64,000 nt of DNA from Chitinophaga sancti (GCF_034424315.1 NZ_CP139972.1:3472001-3536000), one strand, 5' to 3'; shown: positions 16,638 through 27,153, numbered from the stretch's first letter. Notes: a model not told the origin generated them from the letters alone. Made by a program: numbers and translations.

Positions 16638-17519
16638 ATGAATAACAGATTTAATCATCCTGACATAGATCGGGTGTTGCAGATCGATCTGGTCGATTAT
16701 CTGTCATCACAGGGGCATGAGCCGGTGCGTATCTCAGGGAACGACTATTGGTATCTCTCGCCTTTGGCCGAGGAAAGAACCGCATCCTTTAAAGTAAATA
16801 GAAAGAAGAATATCTGGTATGATCATGGGCGGGCAGCAGGCGGCGGTATCATTCACTTTTTAACCCGGTTTCACGGGTGTACGATCAGGGATTTTATCGA
16901 AGCTCACAACCTGCTTCCGGCCGCTCCGCAAAGCACTGCCTCCATCCCCAAAAAAGCAGAAGAACCTGACCGAAAAATTGAAATTTCAACCATCAGGCGG
17001 CTAACCCATGACAGTCTACTAAATTATTTGAAACAGCGTAAAATACCGTACTACCTGGCCGCTGAATATTGCCGGGAAATATGGTATACCGTGGATGACC
17101 GCAAATACTTTGGAATCGGATTCATAAACGATGCCAATGGGTACGAAGTCCGCTCGGCTTATAGTAAAATCTGCCTTCATCCAAAGGCAGTTTCCACTTT
17201 CAAAAACGGGTCCAATATCCTGTGTGTCTTTGAAGGCTTTTTTGACTTCTTATCGTTCGTTTATGTCCATCCGACCAGGCTGGATTTCCCGCTGGATTAT
17301 CTCATCCTCAATGGCATCGCACTGTTCGAAAAATCACGTCCGGTCATGGAGAGTTATCAAGAAATAAAACTGTTTCTTGACCGCGATACAACCGGCCTGA
17401 ATTACACCGAATACGCCTGTTCATTAAGCCCAAAATACAGGGATGAAAGTGCCCTTTACAGCAAGTATAAAGACATGAATGACTGGCTGGTAAATTTCGG
17501 AAAATCCCCTGCAGGATAA
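16638..17519 (+). CDS. Toprim-domain (DnaG-like) primase of the element
   Basis: About 293 residues; ATG 16638 chosen, with an in-frame ATG at 16629. The N-terminal part (about 8-75: VDYLSSQGHEPVRISGNDYW, SFKVNRKKNIWYDHGRAAGG, GGIIHFLTRFHGC) has the shape of the primase zinc-binding domain but lacks the CHC2 ligands. The C-terminal part is Toprim, with the glutamate motif VFEGFFDFLS and the acidic motif LFLDRDTTG. The job would be priming synthesis of the complementary strand after transfer, or element replication. It follows its two degenerate paralogues and precedes the mobilisation genes. Confidence 0.8.
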   Translation: MNNRFNHPDIDRVLQIDLVDYLSSQGHEPVRISGNDYWYLSPLAEERTASFKVNRKKNIWYDHGRAAGGGIIHFLTRFHGCTIRDFIEAHNLLPAAPQSTASIPKKAEEPDRKIEISTIRRLTHDSLLNYLKQRKIPYYLAAEYCREIWYTVDDRKYFGIGFINDANGYEVRSAYSKICLHPKAVSTFKNGSNILCVFEGFFDFLSFVYVHPTRLDFPLDYLILNGIALFEKSRPVMESYQEIKLFLDRDTTGLNYTEYACSLSPKYRDESALYSKYKDMNDWLVNFGKSPAG

Positions 17520-17901
17520 TGCGCGGAAACAGCCGGATACCAGGGTAGCTGGAAATTGATTTACTCCTGCTACTTTTCATCGGCTCTGAAAATTACCGCC
17601 CGGGTCAGCGGAAGCGGGCCGCTGATGACTGTTATCACTTTCCGGCTAAGCCTGCAAGCTGATAACGGGTGCCTGGGAATACCCGGCATAATGCACGGCT
17701 TCGAAAAGCCGTTGAGGTTGCTGGTCTTTTGCAACCGGCAAGATGTCCGGTTATTTAATAATAACCGTTTTTAGATGGGCTTTTACCCTCCGTAGTCGGG
17801 AAAGCCTGCTATTAGAAACTCCTGCTTTTTACTGATTTATTAACCGGTTTTTGAAGCATTCGCACCTGCTTTCGAAAGCCATCATTACAATAACTACGAT
17901 T
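17520..17901. other. Stem-loop-rich region, candidate origin of transfer
   Basis: 382 nt without a gene directly upstream of the mobC-like and relaxase genes, the usual oriT position in Bacteroidetes mobilisable elements. Visible stems are CGGCTT/AAGCCG (17696-17711), GGTTGC/GCAACC (17716-17736) and CGGTTATT/AATAACCG (17748-17767). The last is followed by five T residues and may also end the primase transcript. The nic site cannot be fixed by eye. Confidence 0.5.
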
Positions 17902-18291
17902 ATGAATGCCAAAAATAAAAACCGGGTGCGGTTACTTGGTGTGCTATTAAGCCCCGAAGAGTTTCAAACTTTTGAGCAAAACTGGAAGTCATCAGGCTGT
18001 AAGAAGATGAGCGAATTTGCCCGCCGGAAACTGTTTGGTAAAGCCATTGTCAGCACCTACCGAAACAGGTCGCTGGATGATTTTATGCATGAAATGATTC
18101 ACCTCCGAAAGGAGCTGAACGCACTTGCCGTGAACTACAATCAGGCCCTGAAGAAACTGAATTCGCAGGACCGGATTCCATCCGAAAAAAGCTGGTTCCT
18201 TACTCTGGAAATGGAACACAAAATCCTGCTGAATAAGGTGAATGAAATCAAGGCGAAAATCAATTTAATGGCGGACGAATGGTTGCTGTAA
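17902..18291 (+). CDS. MobC-like relaxosome accessory protein
   Basis: About 129 residues from ATG 17902 (MNAKNKNRVRLLGVLLSPEE); a longer frame to 17851 adds an unlikely hydrophobic lead. The features are those of MobC/BmgB relaxosome proteins: a beta-strand then a ribbon-helix-helix-like start (FQTFEQNWKSSGCKKMSEFA), ARRKLFG, and a helical tail (HLRKELNALAVNYNQALKKL). It should bind oriT and help the relaxase nick. Its 3' end overlaps the relaxase start by 13 nt. Confidence 0.85.
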   Translation: MNAKNKNRVRLLGVLLSPEEFQTFEQNWKSSGCKKMSEFARRKLFGKAIVSTYRNRSLDDFMHEMIHLRKELNALAVNYNQALKKLNSQDRIPSEKSWFLTLEMEHKILLNKVNEIKAKINLMADEWLL

Positions 18292-19649
18292 TTAAGTTCG
18301 GGAAGTCTGTTCAAAAGACACTCAACTATAACGAAAATAAGGTCAGAGAAGGGGTAGCGAAATGCCTGGCTGCGGTCAACTATCCCAAGGAACTTGAAGA
18401 CCTGACATTAATGCAGAAACTGAGCCGGCTGAACAAACTGGCAGCACTCCATGAAGATGTTACATCTCCCAGTGTTCACGTCAGCTTAAACTTCCCACCG
18501 GGCGAACATCCCGATGAAGTGACCATGCAGAAAATCGCCAAAACCTATATGGATAAAATAGGCATGGGCGACCAGCCTTACCTTGTGTATGAACATATGG
18601 ATGCAGGACATCCACATCTGCATATTGTATCCGTAAAAGTCAGAGCTGACGGTACGCGGGTTAACACGCAGAATATTGGCAAGAACCAGTCGAGGGAAGC
18701 CCGATTGTTCATTGAAAAGGAATACGGCCTGACACCTGCGCAGCAACATGGTGCATTACATCGGGATGAAAGTGACGCATTGAATTCGGAGGTGCTGCAA
18801 ATGGGTAAAACAGCTGTAAAACGCAAGATCGAAAATATCCTGCACCGGGTTTTGGACCGTTATCATTATACCTCCCTGGATGAATTTAACGCCCTGCTGA
18901 GCCGCTATAATGTGCGTTCCGAAAGGGGCACAGAAAACTCCAATATCTACAAGCATGGTGGACTGATCTTCAAAGGGCTGAAGGACGGTCAGCCCGCAGG
19001 CCCGCCATTGAAAGCAAGCCTCTTTAATATCGATGATCAAAGTCCGACGCTGACCAATCTGCAATCCAGATTCGAAGCAAATAAACGATACCACAAGTCA
19101 AACGTGAAGGAACGCGATGATCTGGCAAACCGCATCCGCATTACCATTGCGCAAGCTAAAAAACTGGATCTCCCTGACCTCATCGCAAGGTTACGAGAGA
19201 AACGAATAGCTGTTGCCCTGCATGTTGGTAAAGATGACCGGGTATTTGGTATCACCTTTATTGATCATGCCAATAAAAATGTCTTCAAAGGTAGTGACCT
19301 GGGTAAGGATTTGACTGCCGCCGCGATCATTAAAAAATGCGGTATGGCTATAGAAAACCCCGGCAATGTCAATTCGATCAGCGAGCCTTCGGCCCTCTCA
19401 AATGCGACTCTTCAACCATCAGTCTCTAAACCTTCTGAAAGCCAAACAAACGCACCCGCTACGCACCCTCGAGATCCTTCAAATGATACTGGGTATTTCC
19501 CTCCTTTAGGTCCGGCTACCGGCAGTGATGTAATCTTCGTGGTCAAAGGCATATTCGATGCACTCACACAAAACGAGTATACACCATTGCTGCCATATCC
19601 TTTCCGCATCGGGAAATCCAGGAAGAAAAAGAAACGCAAATCAATATGA
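18279..19649 (+). CDS. Relaxase/mobilisation nuclease
   Basis: 456 residues with the PF03432-type relaxase domain in the first 200: FGKSVQKTLNYNENKV carries the likely nucleophile tyrosine, VHVSLNFPPGE is a core strand, and DAGHPHLHIVSVKV is the three-histidine metal motif. The C-terminal part is variable, proline/serine-rich (about 365-410), and ends in a basic patch KSRKKKKRKS. It nicks oriT and pilots the DNA strand to the coupling protein encoded next. Start ATG lies inside the mobC-like 3' end, a sign of translational coupling. Confidence 0.92.
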   Translation: MVAVIKFGKSVQKTLNYNENKVREGVAKCLAAVNYPKELEDLTLMQKLSRLNKLAALHEDVTSPSVHVSLNFPPGEHPDEVTMQKIAKTYMDKIGMGDQPYLVYEHMDAGHPHLHIVSVKVRADGTRVNTQNIGKNQSREARLFIEKEYGLTPAQQHGALHRDESDALNSEVLQMGKTAVKRKIENILHRVLDRYHYTSLDEFNALLSRYNVRSERGTENSNIYKHGGLIFKGLKDGQPAGPPLKASLFNIDDQSPTLTNLQSRFEANKRYHKSNVKERDDLANRIRITIAQAKKLDLPDLIARLREKRIAVALHVGKDDRVFGITFIDHANKNVFKGSDLGKDLTAAAIIKKCGMAIENPGNVNSISEPSALSNATLQPSVSKPSESQTNAPATHPRDPSNDTGYFPPLGPATGSDVIFVVKGIFDALTQNEYTPLLPYPFRIGKSRKKKKRKSI

Positions 19650-19676
19650 TACATTAACCACTTAATTATTACAGTT

Positions 19677-21659
19677 ATGCAAACAGGTGAAAACGAACAG
19701 GCGCTGAGGAAAATTTTGGACATGACCCGTTTAATTTCCATCGTCATTTTAGTCATCCATTTTTATTTTTTTTGTTATACCACATTTCACAGGTTAGGGA
19801 TGGTATCCTCATTTACCGACCGCCTGCTTACCAATGTTTCTAAAACCGGCTTGGTGCGAAACTTCCACCTTTCCAAATGCTGGTCGCTATTATTTCTTAT
19901 CATTTCATTAGTCGGGGTTAGAGGTCGCAAGGATCAGAAGATGACAACCAAAACCGCCTGGGCCTATATCATACCGGGTCTGTTAGCTTTCTTCCTCGGC
20001 TTCGCCATTTTATATACACAGGTTGATCCTGATATACGCACTTATTTATACATCGGCATCACGACTATCGGCTTTCTGTTATTACTTACAGGAGGCACTT
20101 ATTTTTCTCGAATCATCCGTCAGGGGCTTAATAATGATGACATATTTAACAGCGAAAATGAAACCTTTCCGCAAGAGGAAAGATTGTTGGAAAATGAATT
20201 CTCCGTCAACCTGCCCGCCGTCTACAAATTAAAAGGCAAGGTCCGTAAATCATACATCAACTTCATCAACATCTTTCGTGGTGTTTTGGTGGCCGGGTCA
20301 CCCGGATCTGGAAAATCCTTTTTTGTACTTCGCCATTTCATCACACAAACTATTGAAAAGGGCTACACAGCTTTGGTATATGACCTGAAGTATCCGGACC
20401 TCAGCCAGATCGCTTACAATTCCTTTCTGAAGAATAAGCACAAGTACAAGAAGGAGCCTCAGTTTTATGTCATCAATTTTGATGACCTGAATTGCAGTCA
20501 CCGGTGTAACCCGCTTTATCCTGCAACCATGCTGGATATCACCGACGCAGCGGAAAGCGCCAGAACAATTATGCTTGGGCTTAACAAATCGTGGATTCCA
20601 AAAAATGGGGATTTCTTTGTCGAGTCACCAATTAACCTAGTCACTGCTATCATCTGGTACCTCCGGAAATATAATAACGGAGAGTATTGTACGCTACCTC
20701 ATGTAATTGAATTTCTGCAACTGGGATACGACCAGCTGTTTACATTACTACGGCAGGAAAAAGAAATAGAAGTATTGGTCAACCCTTTTATAAATGCGTA
20801 CATCGCCGATGTGATGGAGCAATTAGAGGGACAGATCGCCAGCGCTAAAATAGGCATGGGCAGACTTGCTTCTCCCCAGTTATATTACATCATGTCGGGC
20901 AACGATTTCACCCTGGATATCAATAACCCTGATGACCCTAAAATCCTTTGCCTCGGTAATAATCCGCAGAAATTACAAATCTATGGTGCTGTTATTTCCC
21001 TTTATGTTAACCGTCTTCTAAAGTTGGTTAACCAGAAAGGAAAGTTAAAGAATGCCTTGATCTTTGATGAATTCTCTTCGATAACGGTCACCGGTATTTC
21101 CGGTCATATCGCCATTGCGCGAGGCTACAAATCTGCCACAGTTTTAGGCTTGCAGGATCTTACACAATTACGCCGTGATTATGGAAAAGATGAAGCGGAT
21201 GTGATCTTCGGTATCGTAGGAAACATCATCAGTGGTCAGGTTACAGGAGAAACCTCAAAACTACTATCGGAGCGTATCGGTAAGATCATGCAGGACAGGC
21301 AGAGCCTTTCAATCAATGCTTCGGATACCTCTATCAGCCAATCCAAGCAATTGGATTCGGCTGTTCCCCCGTCAAAAATTGCCACCTTATCTTCTGGCGA
21401 ATTTGTCGGAGTTGTGGCGGACAACCCCGAAGAGAAAATCGACCTGAAAGCTTTTCATTGCCAGATTCAAAATGACATTTCGGCTTTGCAAGCAGAGGAA
21501 GCTGCTTACAAGGTTATACCCAAGATTCGAGATGTTACGCCTGAAATGGTAGAACGAAATTTCCTGCGTATTCGGGCCGATATTCAGGAGCTAGTTAATG
21601 CCGAATATATGCACATTATGAATGATCCGGAATTGGCACACTTGATTATTAAAAAATGA
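19677..21659 (+). CDS. VirD4/TraG-type coupling protein
   Basis: 660 residues. N-terminal membrane segments (about 18-35, 63-79, 92-110, 116-134) anchor it in the inner membrane. The ATPase domain has Walker A AGSPGSGKSF (about 206-215) and Walker B NALIFDEFSS (about 463-472), plus DLTQLRRDYG in the hexameric-motor core. It links the relaxosome to the type IV secretion channel. It starts 27 nt after the relaxase, so the mobC-relaxase-coupling genes are one operon, ending at a strong terminator. Confidence 0.92.
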   Translation: MQTGENEQALRKILDMTRLISIVILVIHFYFFCYTTFHRLGMVSSFTDRLLTNVSKTGLVRNFHLSKCWSLLFLIISLVGVRGRKDQKMTTKTAWAYIIPGLLAFFLGFAILYTQVDPDIRTYLYIGITTIGFLLLLTGGTYFSRIIRQGLNNDDIFNSENETFPQEERLLENEFSVNLPAVYKLKGKVRKSYINFINIFRGVLVAGSPGSGKSFFVLRHFITQTIEKGYTALVYDLKYPDLSQIAYNSFLKNKHKYKKEPQFYVINFDDLNCSHRCNPLYPATMLDITDAAESARTIMLGLNKSWIPKNGDFFVESPINLVTAIIWYLRKYNNGEYCTLPHVIEFLQLGYDQLFTLLRQEKEIEVLVNPFINAYIADVMEQLEGQIASAKIGMGRLASPQLYYIMSGNDFTLDINNPDDPKILCLGNNPQKLQIYGAVISLYVNRLLKLVNQKGKLKNALIFDEFSSITVTGISGHIAIARGYKSATVLGLQDLTQLRRDYGKDEADVIFGIVGNIISGQVTGETSKLLSERIGKIMQDRQSLSINASDTSISQSKQLDSAVPPSKIATLSSGEFVGVVADNPEEKIDLKAFHCQIQNDISALQAEEAAYKVIPKIRDVTPEMVERNFLRIRADIQELVNAEYMHIMNDPELAHLIIKK

Positions 21660-21676
21660 TTTATCGGCTGGTAAAG

Positions 21677-21715
21677 AAAAAGGAACCAGAAGCCACTTGG
21701 TTTCCGGTTCCTTTT
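21677..21715 (+). terminator. Intrinsic terminator after the coupling-protein gene
   Basis: AAAAGGAACC (21677-21686) pairs with GGTTCCTTTT (21706-21715) across an interrupted stem. It closes the mobilisation operon and marks the right edge of the recognised conjugation core. Confidence 0.85.
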
Positions 21716-22490
21716 GACATCCTATCATCCGGGTTTAGCGTTTGTAGGGCGTTATCTGACTATTGATTTTAGTAATGATATGTTCGTGCTAATTTATCCA
21801 CTCATCTATTTTATGTAAAATATTTACTATTTGTAGCAGCCAAAGACAAGCAAAGAGCGGACTCGAACAAAAAAAATACGTAGGGTTCAATCTGCTGGAA
21901 TTTTAAAGCCACCTTGACTATTTTAGATTTTCCTTTTATATAAACCGGAATGGCTAGGCTAATTGAATAGATAGTTAAGGCTATTTTTCAACTCAAATTT
22001 TTGATTTTTATTAGAACTCTCACGGATGCTACTTGAAGGGCTGAAATTTTGGGTTGTTACGAAAGTAACGACATACAGTTTCTTTGCATAGTTTCGACTA
22101 AAATGAGTAAAGGCCTATAATTTGATCAATTGGGTTATTCTCTATATAACTTCTGGTTTTGTCTATACGATTGAAATAATTTGCTGACTTAAAAATTTTA
22201 TCCAATGAGTCAATTGAGAAAATTAGTTGCGAATTACTGTGGCGAAGCTTAATTTTATTCAAACAATTTTTGTTTCCTCCTGTTAATTGATATTGTGAAT
22301 TTCTGGCACTGTAATCATTAAAAATTTATTTCAACATATGAGCAATTAAGTTTAACCTTACAATAATTTCAATAATATTTCTTAGCCCCAAGAAAAATAC
22401 ACAAACGGACTTTAATCGCGCTTTGACCCAGTCATCTTTAAGCACTAAACAAGTGCCTATACTACCTTATTATCTTTAGCATTCTTTGAT
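21716..22490. other. AT-rich intergenic, possible element or module junction
   Basis: About 775 nt with no credible gene. The base composition is visibly more AT-rich than the conjugation genes on its left and matches the Rhs locus on its right. The promoter of the Rhs operon must lie near 22400-22480, but I cannot fix its boxes. Confidence 0.4.
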
Positions 22491-23864
22491 ATGAAAAAAA
22501 TATTATTTATTACCGTGATCTTGGCTGTATTTAGCAGTAATGAATGTTTCTCGCAAGACACCTTGTTTGTTAATAGCTTAACTCCAAATTATATTAATCA
22601 TTTAAATACTGCATCTATTAAATACAAGAACAGGATTGATGATTATACAAAAAAGGTGCTTAGGAGATTAGGGCGGCATGAAAGAATATTAAAATCAAAA
22701 TTAGAAAAGATTGACTCGGACGCAGCAACTAGATTGTTTAATAGAGGAATAAAAGAATTACAAGACCAATGCAAGCAAAAATTGTTATCTCATATTTCTT
22801 CAAGTGGTTTCATGGATACAGCCCAAGTTACTTTACATTTTTTGAACGAGAATGGTAATATAAGTAAAAAGGATATTCAAAAAGTATTAGGAACTGTACA
22901 GAGGCTACAGGGGAAAATAGAAATGACAGAAAAGGTAAAAGCCTATTTCAGTGATCGCCTAATACAGCTAAGTGAATTGTCAAAATACAAACAATTATCC
23001 AGTGAATTAAATATCATAAAGAAGCAGTCATTTTATTATAGAGAACAGCTATCCGAATACAAATCTATATTTGAAGATAAGCAGAAGATTCTCGACAAAA
23101 CTATAGATCGCCTCAAAAAAATCCCTGCTTATACCGATTTTCTGACAAAAAATTCTCAGATAGCAACCCTGTTTAATATCAGTACAGACTACAATAATAC
23201 CCGTAACCTGGAAGGTTTACAACTACGGTCTTCAGTAGATCAGATCCTCGCCCAAAGAATTGGTGATGCCCCTGGCGGTCGAGCATCAGTAGCATCGTTA
23301 GTAAACCAAGGCAGTGAAAAATTGAAAGAAGTCAGGTCTAAATTTCCCAATCTTGATAATGCAGCACAAATGCCCGCATTCAAACCCAATGAAATGAAAA
23401 CCAAACTCCTGATTGACAGGCTTGAACCCGGCGGCAACATTCAGTTCCAGAAAAGTAACTATTATTTCCCAACGATGGTAGATCTGGCTGGTCAAATCGC
23501 TTACAAGTTCCACAAAAATGGTTCGATTGGAATAGGGGCATCTTATCGCCTGGGAATGGGAGAAGGATGGCAAAAGATCCATTTCTCCCATCAAGGATTA
23601 GGCATTCGATCATTCGCAGACTGGAAACTGAAAGGCACCTTCTATTTAAATGGAGGATTTGAGCTGACGAAAAATTCAAACATTCCAAATTCGGGGGTAC
23701 TTAAAAGCTGGAATGGGTGGGCATCTAGCGCATTAATAGGCATCAATAGAAAACAAAAGGTAGGACCAAAATTAAAATTGAATACAATGTTGTTGTATGA
23801 TCTTTTGGCATCACAAAAACCTAAAACAGATAAAATTAAGATCAGAATAGGTTACACTCTGTAA
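22491..23864 (+). CDS. Secreted coiled-coil/beta-barrel protein of the Rhs locus
   Basis: 457 residues: signal peptide (about 1-21, ending NECFSQ); a long helical coiled-coil region (about 40-230, for example RLGRHERILKSKLEKIDSD); a short linker; then a C-terminal barrel (about 320-457) with strands such as SIGIGASYRLGMGEGWQKI and a final strand KIKIRIGYTL. The same architecture recurs at 59206 beside the second Rhs locus, so it is probably an outer-membrane platform or exporter partner for the YD proteins. Lower GC than the preceding genes. Confidence 0.65.
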   Translation: MKKILFITVILAVFSSNECFSQDTLFVNSLTPNYINHLNTASIKYKNRIDDYTKKVLRRLGRHERILKSKLEKIDSDAATRLFNRGIKELQDQCKQKLLSHISSSGFMDTAQVTLHFLNENGNISKKDIQKVLGTVQRLQGKIEMTEKVKAYFSDRLIQLSELSKYKQLSSELNIIKKQSFYYREQLSEYKSIFEDKQKILDKTIDRLKKIPAYTDFLTKNSQIATLFNISTDYNNTRNLEGLQLRSSVDQILAQRIGDAPGGRASVASLVNQGSEKLKEVRSKFPNLDNAAQMPAFKPNEMKTKLLIDRLEPGGNIQFQKSNYYFPTMVDLAGQIAYKFHKNGSIGIGASYRLGMGEGWQKIHFSHQGLGIRSFADWKLKGTFYLNGGFELTKNSNIPNSGVLKSWNGWASSALIGINRKQKVGPKLKLNTMLLYDLLASQKPKTDKIKIRIGYTL

Positions 23865-23895
23865 CAGTAAATAAGACATATTAAATTAAGTAACA

Positions 23896-26800
23896 ATGGC
23901 GTTTAACTCCCGTATTGCCACTATCGTGGTGATGTTTCTATTCTTGTGCCTTTCCGTGACTAAAGGCCAGACATCTATTCCCTACGATCTTACATCACCC
24001 ACAAAGATGTATAACCCCAGTCAGCAGGCATCTGCCATGACCAAAGTGGCCGATATACCTGTTAGTTATTATACAGGTAAACCAAACGTTAATTTCCCCT
24101 TTTTTACATTGAAAGATGGTAGTCTCTCAGTATCAATGTCTCTTGGTTACGGCAGTTTTGGCGGAATTCAAGTACAACAAGAGGCCACATGGGTTGGATT
24201 AGGATGGGATCTAAATATAGGAGGTGCAATTACAAGATCAATAGCAGGTAAAGTGGATGAAGCATCTGCCTTTGGCTATAAATTTACAGCCAGTACTTTA
24301 AACATGCCTCTATGGTCGACCTCAAACCCCACGGCATGGTTAAATACCCTGGATAACTGTAAAAAGAAGCAAATCGCAGATGGCTACTTTGATTGTAGCC
24401 CTGATATCTATTTTGTCAATTTTGATGGTCAGTCAGCAAAGATGTTCTTTGACAAAAACGGTACTGCCTACTTTTCCCCCTATAAAAAATGGAAAGTAGA
24501 GGGCAATGTGACGACCGGATTTACAATTACAAACGAAACAGGAACCCGATATATTTTTACTACAATGGAGTATTCTGATAATGATGTCTCAACTTCTCCA
24601 GGTTCTGATGTTCCCTCCGTAACTGGTAATACGGCCTGGTTTCTAACCCAAATGATATCCGCTAACCGGAAAGACACCATTCAGTTTAATTATGCTGCAA
24701 CAACTTTTAGCAATGAAGGAGAAACCCCATCCGTTCAACAATTTGATTTGTTGCCAGGACAAAGTACAGGTTGCTCGGCACCAGTAACCCCTCCGGACCA
24801 GAGCTACACCATAACAACCACGAATTTACAATCCATCAATAGTTATATCCTTACCTCCGTTGTCTCTGCAGGAGGAAAAATGGAACTTGTTTCCACAGCA
24901 GACAGAGCCGATATTAATCTTGGTAATAAATACAGATTACGAGAAGTTAATATCTACAATGCGAAAGGCACAAATTACACATTCCTGAAGAAGTTCAGAT
25001 TTTACCAGAGCTATTCGAACAACAGTGCCGGTCAACCACTTCAAAGGCGAATGCTGCTTGATTCGATGGTAGAAGTGAGTGGTAGTGATTCATTGCTTCA
25101 CCGCTTCAGTTATATCAATAAGGATGACCTTCCTAAAAAGGATTCATATGATCAGGATCATTGGGGCTTCTATAACAGAAAAGGGAACAGCACATTAATT
25201 CCGGCCTATAATAGTGGCGATGGGCTTATACTAAGTGGTGCTGACAGAAAACCTGATTCAGCCGCGACACAGATTGGATTGCTAAATACAATCACTTACC
25301 CAACTGGTGGCACAACCTCATTTGATTACGAACAAAATGATTATACTTTCTATAGAACTCAGTCAGTTTATTCCTATACTCATCTGGACTCAACAGTAAT
25401 AGATAATACCCAAAGCGTTAATACGAATACTTTATCGACAGCAAATGGAGAAGTAACAAATGATGTTTACGTCAAATCCGGCGTATCCTACCAGTCAATT
25501 GTCTTCTCTTATCTGGTAACCGGTAAAATATATGGAGATGCACAAGCGGACGTGTGGGTAACCAATGAGGCCGGAACCATTGTTTTTGCAGCTGGTGATA
25601 CTTATGGACATTCCATGACTACAGTCACATCTCTTCCCTTTGGACATACTTATACTTTACATGCGAAAAGAACAGGAACAACAGAAAGAGCAGTGATTAC
25701 CATGTACTATAAAGACTATAGCTATATAACTTCACCCACTGTCTACAGCCTGAAGGCAGGTGGTTGCAGGATAAAGAGAATTACCCAATATGATGGAATA
25801 AATCATACCAATGATATTATTATCAGATTTAAATATATGCTAAACGATAGCTTATCATCTGGTGTTCTGCTTGATTATCCGAAATATATTGATTTGTCCT
25901 ATACCCCATATTATTGCCCAGATCCAGGAGGATTATCAGGCCCAATAAAAGGAGGTGATTGGAGTTACCAAAAGCGACAGTCCATCTCCAATATTTCACT
26001 GGGCAGAACTCAGGGTAGCCCCATAGGCTACTCAAAAATAACAGTACTAAAAGGCGAGAATGGGGAAAATGGATTTGAAGAAAACTATTATTCTCTGACA
26101 GGAATAAATGATACAGGAGGAGATGGATTCCCCTACATACCAAGAAATTCAAAAGATGACCTTCGGGGATTACTATTACAGAATAGGCAGTATAATAGTG
26201 TCGGAAAAGTAGTCAAAGCCACCCTAAATGAATATAAATTCAATAACAATCCGGGTGATCCTAATTACAGATGGATCTGGGCTGCTAAATATGGAATACG
26301 GAAATCTTCCAATACATCATGTTCCGATAATACTCCGGATTGGAGTTTTATCGGTGGAATGTATCAGATATTCCAATACTGGCCAGTCGTTAAATCAACT
26401 ACTGATACAATGTTTGACGTAGTCAATAATACCTGGTTAACTACAATAAAAAACTTCACATACGATACCGTTAATACACAGCTTAGCAGGGAAGATCTAA
26501 TTGGTAGTGATTCTTCAATTGTTTCTACCCTATATACCTATCCTAACAATTATACAGGAACGGCTGTATACGATTCAATGTTGGCGAGGAATATGCTTGC
26601 TAACGTTATTGAAAAAACGACGTTAAGAAATAGTACTCAAACTTCACGGGAAAGAACTAATTACGGTTTCCAAAGTAGCATAATTGTTCCGTTGACAAAA
26701 GATTTTATCCTGGCTAATGCACCCCTTGAAACCAGGCTGAATCTTTATACATATGATTCAAAGGGAAATCTGGTAGAACAGGGAAAGACAAGTGATATTC

Positions 26801-27153
26801 ATGAGGTCTATTTATGGGGATATAATAAGCAATACCCGGTTGCCAGAATTGTAGGTAGTACCTATTCTGTCGTTAGTGCCATAGTCACTGATGCTATCCT
26901 ACAAAATCCATCCAGTGACCTGGCTCTCCGTAATGAATTGAATAAGATTAGAAACGCCCTGGCTGGAAGTATGGCACAGGTCACCACTTATACCTACACC
27001 CCTGGTATCGGTGTAACCAGTGAAACTTCACCTGCTGGTAGAACAACCTATTATGAATACAATGGTTTGGGTGAATTGAAAGTAATTAGGGACCAAAATA
27101 ATCAGATCATTAAAATCTTTGACTATCAACGCCAGGCTCCTATCACCCAATAA
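23896..27153 (+). CDS. Secreted YD/Rhs shell protein, N-terminal component
   Basis: 1085 residues with a signal peptide (about 1-25, ending SVTKGQ). The start has the Bacteroidetes Rhs-associated N-terminal pattern (PVSYYTGKPNVNFPFFTL, SLGYGSFGGIQVQQEATWVG, LGWDLNIGGAITRSI). The rest consists of YD-type beta strands (RYIFTTMEYSD, HLDSTVIDN), ending in YTYTPGIGVTSETSPAGRTT, YEYNGLGELKVIRD. It has no toxin tip and no core motif, so it probably builds part of the cage for the next protein, 53 nt downstream in the same operon. Confidence 0.75.
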   Translation: MAFNSRIATIVVMFLFLCLSVTKGQTSIPYDLTSPTKMYNPSQQASAMTKVADIPVSYYTGKPNVNFPFFTLKDGSLSVSMSLGYGSFGGIQVQQEATWVGLGWDLNIGGAITRSIAGKVDEASAFGYKFTASTLNMPLWSTSNPTAWLNTLDNCKKKQIADGYFDCSPDIYFVNFDGQSAKMFFDKNGTAYFSPYKKWKVEGNVTTGFTITNETGTRYIFTTMEYSDNDVSTSPGSDVPSVTGNTAWFLTQMISANRKDTIQFNYAATTFSNEGETPSVQQFDLLPGQSTGCSAPVTPPDQSYTITTTNLQSINSYILTSVVSAGGKMELVSTADRADINLGNKYRLREVNIYNAKGTNYTFLKKFRFYQSYSNNSAGQPLQRRMLLDSMVEVSGSDSLLHRFSYINKDDLPKKDSYDQDHWGFYNRKGNSTLIPAYNSGDGLILSGADRKPDSAATQIGLLNTITYPTGGTTSFDYEQNDYTFYRTQSVYSYTHLDSTVIDNTQSVNTNTLSTANGEVTNDVYVKSGVSYQSIVFSYLVTGKIYGDAQADVWVTNEAGTIVFAAGDTYGHSMTTVTSLPFGHTYTLHAKRTGTTERAVITMYYKDYSYITSPTVYSLKAGGCRIKRITQYDGINHTNDIIIRFKYMLNDSLSSGVLLDYPKYIDLSYTPYYCPDPGGLSGPIKGGDWSYQKRQSISNISLGRTQGSPIGYSKITVLKGENGENGFEENYYSLTGINDTGGDGFPYIPRNSKDDLRGLLLQNRQYNSVGKVVKATLNEYKFNNNPGDPNYRWIWAAKYGIRKSSNTSCSDNTPDWSFIGGMYQIFQYWPVVKSTTDTMFDVVNNTWLTTIKNFTYDTVNTQLSREDLIGSDSSIVSTLYTYPNNYTGTAVYDSMLARNMLANVIEKTTLRNSTQTSRERTNYGFQSSIIVPLTKDFILANAPLETRLNLYTYDSKGNLVEQGKTSDIHEVYLWGYNKQYPVARIVGSTYSVVSAIVTDAILQNPSSDLALRNELNKIRNALAGSMAQVTTYTYTPGIGVTSETSPAGRTTYYEYNGLGELKVIRDQNNQIIKIFDYQRQAPITQ

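Noticed and set aside
21859..21868. GGACTCGAAC, complement of a tRNA T-loop, as a possible tRNA-derived att site
   Set aside because: The flanking bases do not form a T-arm stem and no second copy or integrase was found in the window.
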